Assembly: GCA_949130495.1 (NCBI GenBank)
Contig: OX422211.1
Coordinates: 337,037,504-337,101,503, forward strand
Direction: 5' to 3'
DNA: 64,000 nucleotides
DNA from: Sambucus nigra
Taxonomy: Eukaryota; Streptophyta; Magnoliopsida; Dipsacales; Adoxaceae
Each line of letters starts with the position of its first letter. Position 1 is the stretch's first letter. Made by a program: the position numbers and the translations under genes. Below are positions 11,503 to 23,818 of the stretch, in pieces. Under the pieces are notes generated by a model that ran no database searches, was not told the origin of the DNA, and worked only from the letters and a program-made list of their open reading frames with translations.

Positions 11503-12321
11503 GATATGTAGTTAATTAGTTTTGAAATAAAGACATATGTTCTTCATAATACACTATTCTCAATCATATCACCCATCCATCACTCATCATTCATCCATAC
11601 CTCACCATCCAACCTCATATCCTATCCTTCTAATTTTATTTCCCCCTCACCTATAAAACATTCATATATTCCCCTAGGTGTTCGGGCAAATGAAAGCCAA
11701 CATGGTGAATAACTCGACGTTCCCACTATAGTGATTAGCATTCTTTCATGAGATAACTTTTCTTTCAAAATGTCCGTTCTTTCTTATATGTGTGTGAGAC
11801 GTTTGAACTTGCTTACATTTACTCACCTCCTCACACACAAGAGCGCTACACTAACCCATATCTCGAGAGTTCGTTTTAGAGAGATATATCCGTGAGATTT
11901 GAAGTTGAAGCATTGATTCTGAAAAGGCAATCTAGGAATTACTCTTGTAGTACTTGACCCGTTTTGACTGATTCGCACTACACATGTTGAGTTCTGGGGA
12001 GTATGTGCCTTGTGTATTTACTTAGCTAAAATTTTTACACATTTGTATTTCTGAAAACATTTATCTCATGATGGATTGTGCGATTATTCTATGTCTAATA
12101 AGAGATTAACTCCCTTTCAATAAATTTTTGCACATAAGAATTTTGTGGGTATATTCCCTGCAAACCCTCACGAGACACAACTCGTCCTGTAGGACAACCT
12201 ATAGGTTTAAAGACTTGTTGCACAAGTTAAGTGCAATCGCAAGTGCCCGTGAAAGTGGTACACTTTTGGTTTCTTATCGTTCTCTTTCTCTATATCTTAT
12301 TGCTCGAGGACTAGCAGCGCT

Positions 12322-12337
12322 CTGTTTGGGGGTGGTG
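12322..12337 (+). other. Polypurine tract of Tat-like element
   Basis: CTGTTTGGGGGTGGTG lies immediately before the LTR start TGATAAG at 12338. This is where plus-strand DNA synthesis of the element would be primed. Confidence 0.7.
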
Positions 12338-15146
12338 TGATAAGAACCCAAAACTGTACATTTTATACCCGAATAGACGTACTTTAGTTGCTAATTCTCG
12401 GCAATATGGGTCTTATGCGCTTTATTGTTTATCTTGTAGGCCAAACGTCCATTTGCGGTGTCAAAAGTTATATATCGATGCGCGTTTTATGGAGCTAATT
12501 TCCACTCCCGTAACCAAACCCGAGCCTAAACCTAACCCAAAGAATCACCCCAAGCCCGTGTGTGTTTTGTTTGTGTCTTTTTATATTTTTTATATTTTTA
12601 GTTTGAGTCATTTTTATTTTTAGGATTTATTTTAGATTTATTTAAAATTTCTAGGATTTATTTTCTATTTTTATATTTCTTTTTATTTAGTATAATGTTA
12701 TTTTGATTTTGATTTTGATTTTTATTAGTTTTTAGTTTTTTGTTTTGATTTTATTTTATTTTGTCTTATTGTATCAAGATTAGTTTCTAAGAGTTTATTT
12801 TTAATTTTTAGTTTTATATTTTTATTAGATTTTAAGTGTTCATTTCTTTCATTTTATTATTTGAGTTTTATTTTTTTTAGATTAGGATTTTATGTTTAGT
12901 TAATTTTATTTTTTTAGTTTGTTAGTTTTATTTTGAGTTAGTTTTATTATTTTTTTTAGGTGTACAAATTAAACACACACACACACACCCTAACATTCTA
13001 CACCCTACCACACACTATCCTACACCAAAAACTACCCTCACCCTCACCGAACTTCCTACACCCACACACAACACTAACCCTCATCCACACCAATTACCCT
13101 ACACCCTCATACACCCTATCTACCCCACATCATCTTCTTCCCAACCTCACTTTCTCTCTCCTCACTAACCTCCATTGTCAAAATCAACTTAAATCTCAAC
13201 CCCTATAACTCGAGACTTGTCCCGGGTCTGCCAAGAACTTAACCCATGAACCAACAAAACTCAACCCGGAGCCAACCCCCACCTCTGTCGACCCCCATTT
13301 CGGCGAGCACTCCGGTCAGTTCCGGCGACACCAGCCTGAAACCCACTGTCCCCCTCACCTCTTCTCTCTCCGCGACCTTCTTCCTTCTCCCTGCCTTAAA
13401 ACCGTAGGCGTTAAAGCCGCCCGCTGCTAGCCCGATTCCTTTATACCCCCCATCTTCTATCGTTCCCCTCCGGTGCCGTCCACTAGACGGAGAGACCCAT
13501 CTCCTACCCTCGCTCGACACCACCTGCTGAACACGCCTACCACTAACCCGGATGGAATCAACCCAAGGCCAGTCAAACCAAACCCGGTTTGTAACTCATC
13601 CATCCAACTCGGTCGCACCTTCTTCCAAACAACCCATAACAAATCCAAAGACCCATTTTCAAAAGCCAAACAAATCGTCACCTGCCATTTCCCAAAACCA
13701 TCAAAACAAAAGGCAAAACCAAAAAAAAAAACACATGTCTTTTAACTAACTTATACCCCTTATACCCATTTTACCCCCTACTACCTATTTAACCTAACTT
13801 CCCATTATACCCTCTAAACCAAATCAGATTTTGTCACTCTATTTAACCCACATGACCTCATACCTCTCTTACCTCATGACCACACACCCCATTTTCATGC
13901 ACACTCAAGCCAATTCCCAAAAATACCCCTTAACCCCATTGTGCCATGCATCTACTATAAAAGAAGACTCAAGACCCCATTAGGGGGGAGATATGTCATC
14001 AAATAGACAGAGAAAATTTAAGGAAAAAGTATAGAGTTAGGTTAGAATAAATTAGGTAGAAATAGTTGTAAATAGTTTTTTTTTTTGTTAAATATTTGTG
14101 AGGATAAATTTTGTAAGAGAGTTAATTGAGTGGATATTTAATTTAAAATCACTTGGATGCTCAATTAGAGGGATTATATGCTTCAAATTGGAAGACTAAA
14201 GTTCAACTTTCTCAAAGAGATTTGGTTTGCTTGTTCTATTCCCTTCAATTTTATTTTAGTAGCCTTGATTATTTGTTCATCATGTTTAATATCATGTTAG
14301 GCTAAATCCCCTTTCAGGGGGTGGGGGAAACCCTTTTTTGATGCTATTTTAGTTTAATTAGTTTGATTACTTGAAAATTCCCTTTGAATATTAATTTTGA
14401 TCCCTCACCCTTAAATTTACGCATCGAGAGAGGGTAAATGATTTTTGGGAGAAAATCGAAATTCTAATTATAATACCCATTTTATATTCGAACTATAGAT
14501 AAGGGTTTCTTAAGTGGGGTATTATAACTTGAATTTCAACTCTAAATTTATTTTCTAAGATTTATATAAATTTTAATTAATCGATCCTAGCGGGTGATTA
14601 ATTAAAAGGAGTGTAGATATATTTTTCTAGAGTTGTGGGGTGATAAACTTAATTTTCTAAAAGGTTACTATTAAGATTACATTTGCAACGAGAGTTGATT
14701 TGTAATGTTGATATTAATTTGGGAGAATTAAATTAATTAAATTAATTAGTTAGAATAGCTAAAATTTGTGGTGTAATCCCACTCCTTGATTGTTCTCACA
14801 ATTATTTACCTCACTTTATCTCTTATTTTAGTGTTAGACTTTATTTTTTTTCATTTTACTAACTTTCTAGTTAGTTATTATCATATCACATTTAGTTTAG
14901 TTTAGTTTAAATCATCACCTCACCCAATTGTTTTACTACTTGAAAAAGCTAAAAAAAGTAGAAAAGTGAAAAAGCACAAAAAGAAAATAAAAAGTGAATT
15001 ACAATTGTGTTCCCTTTGCTTTACCCCCTTGTAAGTGTATTGATACCCTTACTTACCTCTACACTTGAGATTGTTATATTTTCTAGGTAATTGAGGTTTT
15101 GATTAACTTGGCTTTCAACAACGACGACACACAAAAAGCAAGTTAT
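12338..15146 (+). repeat. Tat-like LTR, about 2.8 kb (LTR3)
   Basis: It opens TGATAAGAACCCAAAAC directly after the polypurine tract. From about 13330 to its end it matches 1-1809 closely, including the C-rich block, TATA box and AT-rich 3' half. Its left half is only loosely similar to LTR2a/2b. The expected end TTATCA reads TTATAA, and the sequence past 15146 belongs to a different LTR in the opposite orientation. The junction is therefore either the exact element end with one change or a 2-bp truncation. Confidence 0.8.
13956..13963 (+). promoter_or_regulatory. Candidate LTR TATA box (LTR3)
   Basis: TATAAAAG followed by AAGACTC, identical in setting to 619-626 in LTR1. Confidence 0.5.
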
Positions 15147-15826
15147 AATATGCATGCTCTCCATATTTTAGTTAGTGCATCACTCCCTTGAGGGCATCCT
15201 CACCTCTCCTCTAATGTGCACTACTAACGCCTTGATTAAATTTACCTAGTTATTTATCCCATGACTAGATAACTGATATAATCCCCTTGCAACTATCCTA
15301 CTCTAACCGAGTGTGCCATAATTATGATTTCTAAGTTAATATCAACATTAACTTAATTAATCATTTCCCTTTTTATGTTCATATAACTTTCACACCCATT
15401 ATATATATAATACAATTCACGGCTTGTATCAATTTACCCGTATATAATTATTTACCTCATTATATATGTAAAGTTATATTACAACATTCACAAACATGTT
15501 GAAATAATAATTAATACTAAACATCCTCCCGAGTAATAACTCACCGGATGTAAATTCTCTAAAGTGCTATCCCATTAGGCATATTCATATGACCTAGTTA
15601 CCCCAAGTCAGAATTGCTCACCAACTTGGTTAATACATAAAAATTGGAGGCGGTCATATTCCTTCCTTCAAAGTGAGATGCCCCTCACCCATATAATGAA
15701 CGCTATGACCTGGGAATATACTCGCCCTACTCCTCAAGCTAGGAGATTTATCCACTATGCGCAACCTCCCTCTTATAGCACTAGAGTCGATATAATAATA
15801 TCTAGCCACTGATATTAATGTACACA

Positions 15827-15828
<2 letters not shown>

Positions 15829-15909
<81 letters not shown>
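15829..15909. repeat. AT dinucleotide microsatellite
   Basis: About 40 AT units inside the minus-strand LTR. Confidence 0.95.
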
Positions 15910-15912
<3 letters not shown>

Positions 15913-16405
15913 AACTATCCTGGCTATACCGTGTGCTAAGTCCGTAACACAAGCCTATTCAAATTATTATGAGTTTATGGCCCAACTCAAATTATTAATT
16001 ACTTCGCACATTAATTAATAATATAATTACTTTTGGTATCGCTCTAACCAATATATTCGGACTTACTCTCGTGGTCTGAAATAAAACAATACCCGAGTCT
16101 AAATTCCCGACTCCAAATTATTTAGCTTTCACTCTAAATAAATTTAACGCCTTGGTATCACTCAACCCATATATCTGGACTCGCCCACTCGATCCGTATT
16201 TAATTATTTCAAAATATTCTTTCCAAAATTTAACCGTAGTATGACCCATATAAATTTTCCTTCGAATCCCAATTAATTTTCCTTCATAATTGATTAGATT
16301 GTATCCATATGTTTATTTCTCATTACATAAGGTATAGGAAGGAAGTTTAATTTAAATTCCCCTTATATATATAAACTGACCGAACTGCCAGAATTTACCG
16401 ACCAC

Positions 16406-16440
16406 CGATCGATCGATCCCCAACCCTTGATCGATCGATC
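16406..16440. repeat. GATCGATCGAT palindrome cassette
   Basis: Two CGATCGATCGAT runs are separated by CCCCAACCCTT. The cassette lies near an AATTCTGGCAG-like segment (minus strand), as do the palindromic cassettes of the other Tekay-type LTRs here. Confidence 0.7.
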
Positions 16441-17524
16441 ATTCATGTCATCGTCTTCCCAGGTTATATGTTTCAGCCATGGATGAAAAGCTCAAAACCC
16501 TAAATTCTTCTACAGTCTAAAATAAGACCTTTCTTCAACAAAACACACCAAGAACCTCATAAGGGACCCCCATAAAGTCCACAAATACCATTCAATTTCC
16601 GTTCTCTACTGTTTTCATAAATTGGAGAAAAATCCATTTTTATTCGTTAACCCATCTCAACATCAATTCCTTATCTCAAATTAATTTTTAATTCATTGTT
16701 GTTTACACATCTTACCAGATATATATACAATCTCAGATTATACATCAATTTCTACAAAATTTAGAATTCAGAATATTGATTTACAAAAATCCCATGTTTG
16801 TACCCTTTAAATCCCAAAACGAATTTTGATTTCTCACATCACATAAATATGAATCAAAATGCAAATTAAATTATACATCAAGTTAACCACTTGCCTTATG
16901 ATTCGTAGGGTCTGATTTGGAGTTGTGAATTCCCAAGGTTGAAGATGAAATCCCTTCTTTTGGCTCATTCCTTTGTCCCCCAATTTGCCTTTAACTACCT
17001 CTTAGGGTTTCCTCTCCCACTAAGTATTTTCTAGACTCTAATCAGTCATCCCCCTTTTTCTTATAATTAATTAATTAGGCTAAATCCCCTTTTTTGCCTA
17101 ATGACTCAAGCCCAAGTGACCCAAATGCCCCCGTGTGGGCCCGACTATGCCTAAAAATGTCCCGTGACCCGTTTACTACCCCCGGGTACACTTTTTTGAC
17201 TAGCTCGGTCCATTCGGACTCAACCGTACACTCAAAATTGTCATTTGAATTAATTTATAAAAATCCTTATCTCACACCCAAATTAGTCTATACCGGCTCT
17301 CGGGAGAGATAAGTACATACCCAGTCATTAATACCCGAAATGACATAAATAAATTTTTACTATTCACTTAGTAATTAAATTTTCCTAAATATTAACCATT
17401 CACTCCCCGATTAATATTTAAATATATATTGCCATAATTAATTCAATTAAAATTACGACACACAAGTAATTCTGAATTCCTAAATTATTTAAATATTAAA
17501 TTCACAAAAATACGGGGTGTTACA

Positions 17525-18440
17525 GCTTCAAAAGAGGAAAATAAAGAAGTAAAATCTAAGGAAAGTAAATAAAAGCCTAAGCCACACTCTCCTTTGGTGT
17601 TGTTTATGTATGTTGCATCGGCGAATGGTTTGGAAGATAGAAAAGAAGCTCTTGATCGATTCCCGAAGTAATATTTATTGATGTATGGATGTTTAATTAT
17701 TTGTTGATGTATAATTTTTTTTCATGAATTCAGTTAAATTGATTATGGATAGTCCTATAAACAAGCGGAACTTTATTTAAATTTTATTTATTTAATTATG
17801 TTTTTGTTGTATTTTGACACGTTGAGTTCTATAGATGATGTTTATATGAGGTCCAAGACGGACTATTATTATTGTTGTTATTGGAGTATTTTTTTTTGTT
17901 AAACAGGGTGGATAGTCCTATAAACAGAAGAAACTTTGGTAAAAAAAATTTAAATTCTTTACACATTTGTGTTGTACAAGAAACTTTGTGACTTAAATTT
18001 ACACGATTCAATATTTTGAAAATTTATACTTATAATATAAAACATTTATTATTTAACTTATACATGCTTTTATACTTTTCAAAATTATCTGCGTGTTTAC
18101 ATGGTGTTGTGTTGTATGATATTTGTGTTATATGATAGTTAACAATTATTACAAGATACATAATGGATTCAACACGGTGAATAATCATATAAAAATATGA
18201 AAATTTGACCAATTTTTTAAATTTGTGTACAATTATGTGTTGTAAAAAAACTTTTTGACTTAATAGGTTCGTACCATGATGTATGTATGTATATAAACAT
18301 GGTGAATGTGTGTATATATATATATATATAAAAAAAACTTACAAAAAAATTCCATTTTTTTCAAACTTATAGGTTTATACCATAGGTTATTTACAAAATT
18401 GTTTATTTGTTGCGAACTGAATAAGATGTATAGTCCTATT
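17525..18440 (+). repeat. Helitron-associated repeats, no gene
   Basis: A short motif of the type GATAGTCCTATAAACAA, followed within a few bases by ACTTT, occurs near 17747, 17912, 18178 (decayed) and 18430. The same motif, as GAATAGTCCAATAAACAA, occurs twice upstream of the Helitron end at 49656 and inverted in the copy at 53101. I take this stretch as the body of a related, degraded Helitron. No credible coding sequence is present. Confidence 0.4.
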
Positions 18441-18465
18441 AACGATACACATTATTGAAATTATC

Positions 18466-18796
18466 ATGGAGATTCAAAGCCTTCCATTAGAAGTTTCTTT
18501 TACTCATTGCTTTAGAGAAGAAAATTCAAATGTGGACTGTCTTGCAAATCATGGGATTTCATCTCAATCTTCTTATTTCTTAAGTCATGTAAAGGACCTA
18601 CCTCATTTAGCTAGAGGATGCTATAATTTGGATAAACAAGGCCTTCCTTATATTAGAGTAATGTATCTTTATGTTTCCAATTATTTTCAAGTTTTCTTCA
18701 GTATTAATCCTCTCTTTCACTGTAAATGACACTTTGGTAGGGCTATTCTACCATCATCTAATAAATCATAGGGTATATCCCTATTAGTTAAAAAAA
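18466..18796 (+). pseudogene. LINE 3' end: RNase H-like tail, poly(A) signal and A tail
   Basis: An open frame from 18466 encodes FTHCFREENSNVDCLANHG, like the RNase H-type (RVT_3) domain at the C-terminus of plant L1-type LINEs, then LARGCYNLDKQGLPYIR, which resembles the usual last residues of that domain. After a short 3' stretch come AATAAA near 18761 and a run of seven A (18790-18796). A 5'-truncated LINE insertion explains this best. A fragment of a LINE-derived host RNase H-like gene is the alternative. No endonuclease or reverse transcriptase remains. Confidence 0.55.
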
Positions 18797-18934
18797 TGAT
18801 GCACACTTTCAAAAATTAACGTCGATTAAATAATTTTGATAAAAATATTCGTCCTTAAGAGAAATTAACCACGATTGATATTTTAGAAAATTATATTGTA
18901 ATACAAAACTTTTATGACATAACCACACGATTCA

Positions 18935-19139
18935 TACTAGGGAGAATTGTCGTCATGCCTTCAGGCACAAGCACGACTTTGGAAATTATTACCAAATTTT
19001 TTAAAAGTTATACTTTGTTTTATTGGGGGAACGAAATTGTTTTCGTTTCGCAATTACGTAATTTGGAGATTTTCGTTGTTTTGCGATTACGTACTTTTGG
19101 AAAAATTTAAATGTGCCTTCAGGCACGGGCATGTCCTAG
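18935..19139 (+). mobile_element. Helitron 3' end
   Basis: It ends with a 5-bp stem, 4-base loop hairpin GTGCC-TTCA-GGCAC (19113-19126), then GGGCATGTC and CTAG at 19136-19139, followed by T. A hairpin 10-12 bases before CTRR, with T next, is the standard Helitron 3' end. Upstream are two copies of a TTTCGCAATTACGTA-type motif (about 19043 and 19081) shared with the ends at 49656 and 53101. A decayed duplicate of the hairpin (ATGCCTTCAGGCAC) lies near 18955. The 5' end is not identified. Confidence 0.7.
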
Positions 19140-19147
19140 TATATATA

Positions 19148-19148
<1 letters not shown>

Positions 19149-19190
<42 letters not shown>
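19149..19190. repeat. GT microsatellite at a Helitron end
   Basis: About 20 GT units with one C interruption start 10 bases after the Helitron CTAG. ORFs on both strands here are repeat translations. Confidence 0.9.
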
Positions 19191-19194
<4 letters not shown>

Positions 19195-20749
19195 CATGAG
19201 GATGTGAAGTGGTGGTGGAATGATCCTCATGAAATTATTTCTTTGGTAACCAATGACCTTTCTCTTATTCATCATTATAGGTTTTCATAAGATTATTTTT
19301 AGTATTTAGTCATTAGTTTATGTTATCAAGGTTGGTTTGGTAGTATATCCCTCAACCTTTGTTTATGAGCCCTTGGTCCATTATAAATACTATTGTGGGA
19401 AAATTTTATTTCCTTTCTTTTTCTAGAACGTTAGGTATTAATGTGCGCCTTCCTTTTATGTGAAACATATGGAAGGATTTTTTCCACGTTTTTATATAAA
19501 TAAAACTTATGGAGATACCGTCACTTTTTCTATTAAAAACATATAGAAAAATTATTCAATACAATAGTAATAACAAGTAGATCGTGAATATAAAGAAATG
19601 CAACTTTGCAGGATATTAGAGAGACATGAGTTTTTCACTACACATTCGTGAAGCTCTACACCCATTACACATTGATATAGATACACATGCTTACATAAAT
19701 ACATATACATCCATACTATAACTTAATAGAAACTACATCATCTTACTAATATTATTCGATTCTAATTACCTTAACTTTTTTCATTATTACTCTATTATCT
19801 AGAACCAAGTCAACTCATTTGACCTATGTGATCTACAGAGGCCTACACTATTTGGGTTATTAAAAGTTTCACCCCAGTACTTTACTTTGGTCCCCCTAAT
19901 TTTTTTATTGATACAACTTTGGCCCTTCAAATTGTCAATACTTATATAAGTAATCAAAAAATGTTGTGATGTGTAGTTTTACAAATCGACTTAAAAAAGC
20001 TCGTACCCAATATACATTGCTCCCACTTTATAAGAGTCTAGAAGAGGTAGATGTAGGAAACCTTAACCCCCATTACTTATTCAACTTTAATTAATGTGCA
20101 TTCTATCATTGAACTAATTTTTATTCATTGTAAGGATAATAAACTAGTTTCTAATTTTAATCGTCTATAGATTTACATTTTTAAAAAAATGAATGTTCTA
20201 GTGTGGCACTCTATCTTAAATTAGATGATTTAATAAAATTTGCTATGCCTTATTTTCTTTAATTACTCACGTAAATTAAAACACAATTACTCTTATCTTC
20301 AATTTCAAAATAGCATTGCGGCTAAGAGGATGAAAAGAACAAGTAGGCAAAAGATCCACATGCGATGTACGTCCACCTTTCATTTCCTTTAATATCCCCT
20401 TTAACCAATTTTCATTTTAACATTTCATTTACTTTTTTTTTTAGATTTTGAATTTGGCCCCGCTTGCTCGTGGAGTGAAATTTGATTAATTATAAGAAAA
20501 CTTTCGTTACTTTTTGGATGATAATGTTCAGTCTCTTTATATTTTGTTGGGATAATTTGGATGCGCATTAGACTTTGTTTTTGATTCAAAATACATTTTT
20601 ATTTTGGAATATTAATTATATAAATACTCAATGGTTGTTTGATTCTATATTTATTGGGAGATATTCATATTAGTGATTCCCCCTTGAATATAATAGATTT
20701 TTAGGACTGATGTTTTCACTTCATTAGAAGTTACTTTTGATTTTGTATT
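19191..20749. other. AT-rich stretch without recognisable genes
   Basis: I see no credible coding sequence, LTR end or terminal inverted repeat in these 1.5 kb. Confidence 0.5.
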
Positions 20750-21130
20750 CTTAAGTAATAGTTAAATATAAACTTTATTAAAACGTGGTTTATGATGAAA
20801 GCCGACGTTTATGCATAAATGTTGTAATTTATGCCCTTGTTTAAAAAAGTGACATTTTTTTAAAAAGGTGGCATGTATTCTAGCGATAAATTTTTCATAG
20901 GTCATAACAAAGCGACGGTTTTTCCTAAAAATGTTAGGTTGTTTACCCAAGGTTGAGGGCATTTAAAAAATGTCGGGGAAAACATAGGGAGATTATTTAC
21001 CGATGTTTTATAAAAATGTCATTTATTTCTTGACTGCAGATACCATGACGCTTTCCCAAAATGTTGGATTTATTTTCAGCGATATTTTTTTAATGATTTC
21101 CCTACATTTTCAAAACGTCATCATAGATAA
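20750..21130. repeat. Possible CACTA-type subterminal repeats
   Basis: Degenerate direct and inverted copies of an AAAATGTCG / CGACGTTTA-type motif alternate here (e.g. AGCCGACGTTT, AAAAATGTCGGGG, AGCGACGG). Such short alternating repeats are typical next to CACTA element ends, but no CACTA terminus is seen, so this is tentative. Confidence 0.3.
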
Positions 21131-21189
21131 AATTCCTTGTAGTCACTTTTGTCCTTGTTCGCAACAAGCTTAGGGGCTAAATTAAAAAT

Positions 21190-21925
21190 TAGTAAAACTT
21201 TTCATCCTCAAATTGATGGATAATGAGAAAGAATGATTCGGGCATTAGTAGACGTGTTGCGAGTTTGTGTATTAGAGTTCAAAGGTAGTTGGTATTTATA
21301 CTTGTCATTAGTGAAGTTTGCCTATAATAAAAATCATCATTCCAGTATTGATATGGATCTTTATAAAGATTTGTATGGGAGAAATATAAAAGTCGAGTAC
21401 GTTGGAATGAATTAGGGCAACACTAATTACTTAGTCTAAAAGTTATGCAACTACTGGGAAGATAACAGTTATTCATAATCACTTAGATGTAGTGTAAAAT
21501 TGATCGAAAAGCTATGTAGACAACTAAAATAAAGAAATAAAATTTAAGAGGGGTGATCGAGTCTTACTCTGTGTTTCACTATGAGGAGGGGTTATAAGGT
21601 TTGAATATAAGGCAAAGTTAATTCCTATGTACATTAGACCTTATGAAATATTTAAACGAGTTGGATCCATAGCTTATAAGTTGTCATTACCACCAGAGTT
21701 ATCTCGAATGCATGACATTTTTCATATATTGATGTTGTGTAAGTATGTACTAGATTCCTGACATGTGTTTATTTCACAACCGATAGAGCTTCAAGATAAC
21801 TTGAATCACGTAGAAGAACCAATATCTATTTTAAATCGAACGGATAAAGAATTACTTAACAAAAACATTCCATCAGTTAAGGTAATATGGAGGAAGCCAC
21901 CTAGGAAGGAGAGGATATTATGAAA
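21190..21925 (+). pseudogene. Decayed Ty3/gypsy integrase C-terminal region
   Basis: Pieces in shifting frames match the end of a gypsy pol in order: FHPQIDG, VCVLEFKGSW, SLVKFAYNKNHHSSIDM, LYGRN, then after stops and shifts RVGSIAYKLSLPPELSRMHD and EEPISILNRTDKEL. These correspond to the integrase catalytic-domain end, the GPF/Y-type module and a chromodomain-like tail, as in 35340-36158 and 61390-62169 but far more diverged. It is a separate, much older chromovirus. The rest of its pol is missing upstream. Confidence 0.7.
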
Positions 21926-21949
21926 ACCAATAATCTCCCCTGCTTAGTA

Positions 21950-22125
21950 AGTTTCTTATGTGTTAAATTTCAAGGATAAAATTTCTTAAAGGGGATACAA
22001 TTATAAAGTCATAAAAAATGATTAGGCCTGTTAAGTGCATGATTAAGTATACGATATGATTTTTAAGTTTGACGATGAGTATTACAGATTTTATCTATCA
22101 TGTTTGGAAATTGTATACTCACATG

Positions 22126-22160
<35 letters not shown>

Positions 22161-22729
22161 TATGTTGGTTGCATTAGATTATAATTGAGCTTATGCTTGG
22201 TGATAACGTGTTGAGAATATATGAGTAGTTATGCGGTTAAATGCATTGTTAATTATGTTTTGTATGCATAATTGTGTTTACATAACTAAACGAGGGCGTT
22301 AGCGCAAAATTGGTAAGGTTTGGACTCCAAATGTTTATGTTTTAAGAGTTTGAGCAGATAATTATTTTACTGTTTGAGACTAATTTAAGAACAGTATATT
22401 CATGATTATGGAAAAATATAAATATGAAACTTCGACATAATTTTTCTATACGTGGCAGTAAACATGGGGTCAATACAAGGTCGGAATAGCGATTTATGGT
22501 GGAATTATAAACAATGGAGAAATCTTCCTCAAATTGAAATGTTTTGATTGACCACATCAAATTTAACCAATCACACACCACCACCTAACCTACTTAAATA
22601 CCAATATTTTTTTGCTTCTTTAAAGGGATTATACGACCCTCTCCTTCTTGACACACATAGTGAAGAAAAATATTTGAGAAAAATAAGCTTCAGGAGAGAG
22701 AAATAAGTTGGTTAATTGTGGAATTCAAC
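21950..22729 (+). repeat. Old gypsy 3' end and LTR, left of the CACTA insertion
   Basis: AAATTTCAAGGATAAAATTT and CTTAAAGGGGATA (about 21965-22003) resemble the end-of-pol and polypurine tract of the Tekay elements here. What follows would be the LTR, interrupted at 22732 by the CACTA element and resumed at 27454. A TA/CA microsatellite lies at 22125-22160. The ends are too decayed to fix. Confidence 0.35.
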
Positions 22730-22732
22730 TTT

Positions 22733-22985
22733 CACTACACCAAAATGGTCAAATTGTCACCTTTCAGCCGATCACCCTTGTCACGGTCATTGACCGTGAC
22801 AACAAACACGTGTTTTGTGTCACGTTCATTGACCGTGATAAGGCCGTGACAAAGAATTTTCATGGTCATTGATCGTGACAAGTATGTGACAAAGATGTTT
22901 GTCACGGACTAGTCACGGTCATTGACCGTGACAATTCTTTGAATAATTGTCACGGTCAAGGACCTTGATACGACCGTGACAATGT
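22733..22985. repeat. Left CACTA subterminal palindrome array
   Basis: About five copies of GTCACGGTCA joined to its inverted partner TTGACCGTGAC, each able to fold, with shorter half-units (GCCGTGACAA) between them. In CACTA elements such arrays bind the TNPA protein. Confidence 0.85.
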
Positions 22986-23040
22986 CGTCAGTAAAATAAG
23001 CCCTAGGCCTCTTTTTTTCCACCGATTTTTGGTTTTCCCC

Positions 23041-23395
23041 CCATTTCTCTCTCTCTCTCTAAGCGATTTCAGCTCTCTCTCTCTCTCTCTCTCTAAGGTA
23101 TGTTTTTTTCCTCTCTTTCTCTTTCATTTCTATATGTGTGTGTATGTGTGTATATATATGTGTGTATATGTATGTGTATGTGTGTATATATTTGTGTGTA
23201 TATGTATGTGTATATGTGTGTGTATATATGTGTGTGTAGGTCTATGTGTGTGTGTAGGTGTGTGGGGGGCAGTGTGTGGGGGTGGGGGCAGTGTTTGTGT
23301 GTAGATCAGTGGGGGGGGGGGTCTTTGTGTGTTCTGGGGGAGGGGGTAGTGTGCGTGTATTGGTATACACACAGTCTTTGTATTGAATTTTAGTG
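23041..23395. repeat. CT, TG/TATG and G-run simple repeats
   Basis: CT runs (23045-23095), a TATG/TG tract (23135-23255), then clustered G runs of 5-12 (23258-23350) with G-quadruplex potential. Open frames here on both strands are repeat translations. Confidence 0.8.
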
Positions 23396-23810
23396 TGTAA
23401 ATTGAAATTGGTATTGGCATTTGGTATTGGTATTGGTATTGGTATTAGTATTGATATTCAATTTGATATTAGTATTGGGTATTGGTATTGAAATTGAATT
23501 TGAATTTGAATTTGAAATTGGAATTGGGTATTGGTATTAAAATTGAATTTGAAATTAGTAATGGGTATTGGTATTGGGTATTGGCATAGGTATAAATTGA
23601 ATTGAAATTGAATTTAAGATTGGCATTGGCATTGGCATAGGTATAAATTGAAATTGATATAAATTGTTATTGGTATAAATTGGTGTGGATATTGGTACTG
23701 GTATAAATTGAAATTGATATAAATTGGTATTGGTATAAATTGAAATTGATATTGTATGTATTGAAATTGGTATAAGTTTTATTAATATCGTATGCATTCA
23801 AATTGGTATA
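23396..23810. repeat. ATTGGT minisatellite
   Basis: A 6-bp unit (ATTGGT, GGTATT) and expanded forms such as GGTATAAATTGAAATTGATA repeat for about 400 bp, up to the hAT target site. Confidence 0.8.
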
Positions 23811-23818
23811 AGTCCCAC

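Larger units (their letters stand above)
10035..12337 (+). other. 3' untranslated internal region of Tat-like element
   Basis: A 2.3-kb stretch with no credible coding sequence. It holds three PPT-like purine motifs before the real one: 10304 (GTTTGGGGGTGAT), 10452 (CTATTTGGGGGTGGTG) and 10657 (GTTTGGGGTGAGG). Two of them form hairpins. It also holds GAAGACATTAAACTTAGCGC and GGGGAGGTATCCC (about 10392-10430), which resemble a motif often seen near the 3' end of plant Tat/Athila elements, and a purine tract with GAAA repeats. Part of it (10436-10860 and 11925-12337) is repeated at 1833-2646. Confidence 0.55.
15147..17524 (-). repeat. Truncated minus-strand chromovirus LTR
   Basis: Read on the minus strand it starts TGTAACACCCCGTATTTTTG at 17524, the standard opening of Tekay-type LTRs, and proceeds leftward through blocks shared with the plus-strand LTRs further along: TTCGCCTCC-like sequence near 15650 and a GTGCACATTAG...GAGAGGTGAGGA block near 15190-15230. 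The last 500-650 bp of the LTR, including GGTGTCACA, is missing where it meets the Tat-like LTR at 15146. It carries an 81-bp AT repeat and a GATCGATCGAT palindrome block. No gene is seen; the ORF at 17094-17312 is a chance product. Confidence 0.65.

Noticed and set aside
15829..15909. Long AT repeat considered as an origin or matrix-attachment site
   Set aside because: Similar AT runs occur throughout the window as plain microsatellites; nothing supports a function.
23029..23797. Several ORFs on both strands rich in CVCVCV or THTHTH and IPIPIP
   Set aside because: Translations of TG, TATG and ATTGGT repeats.
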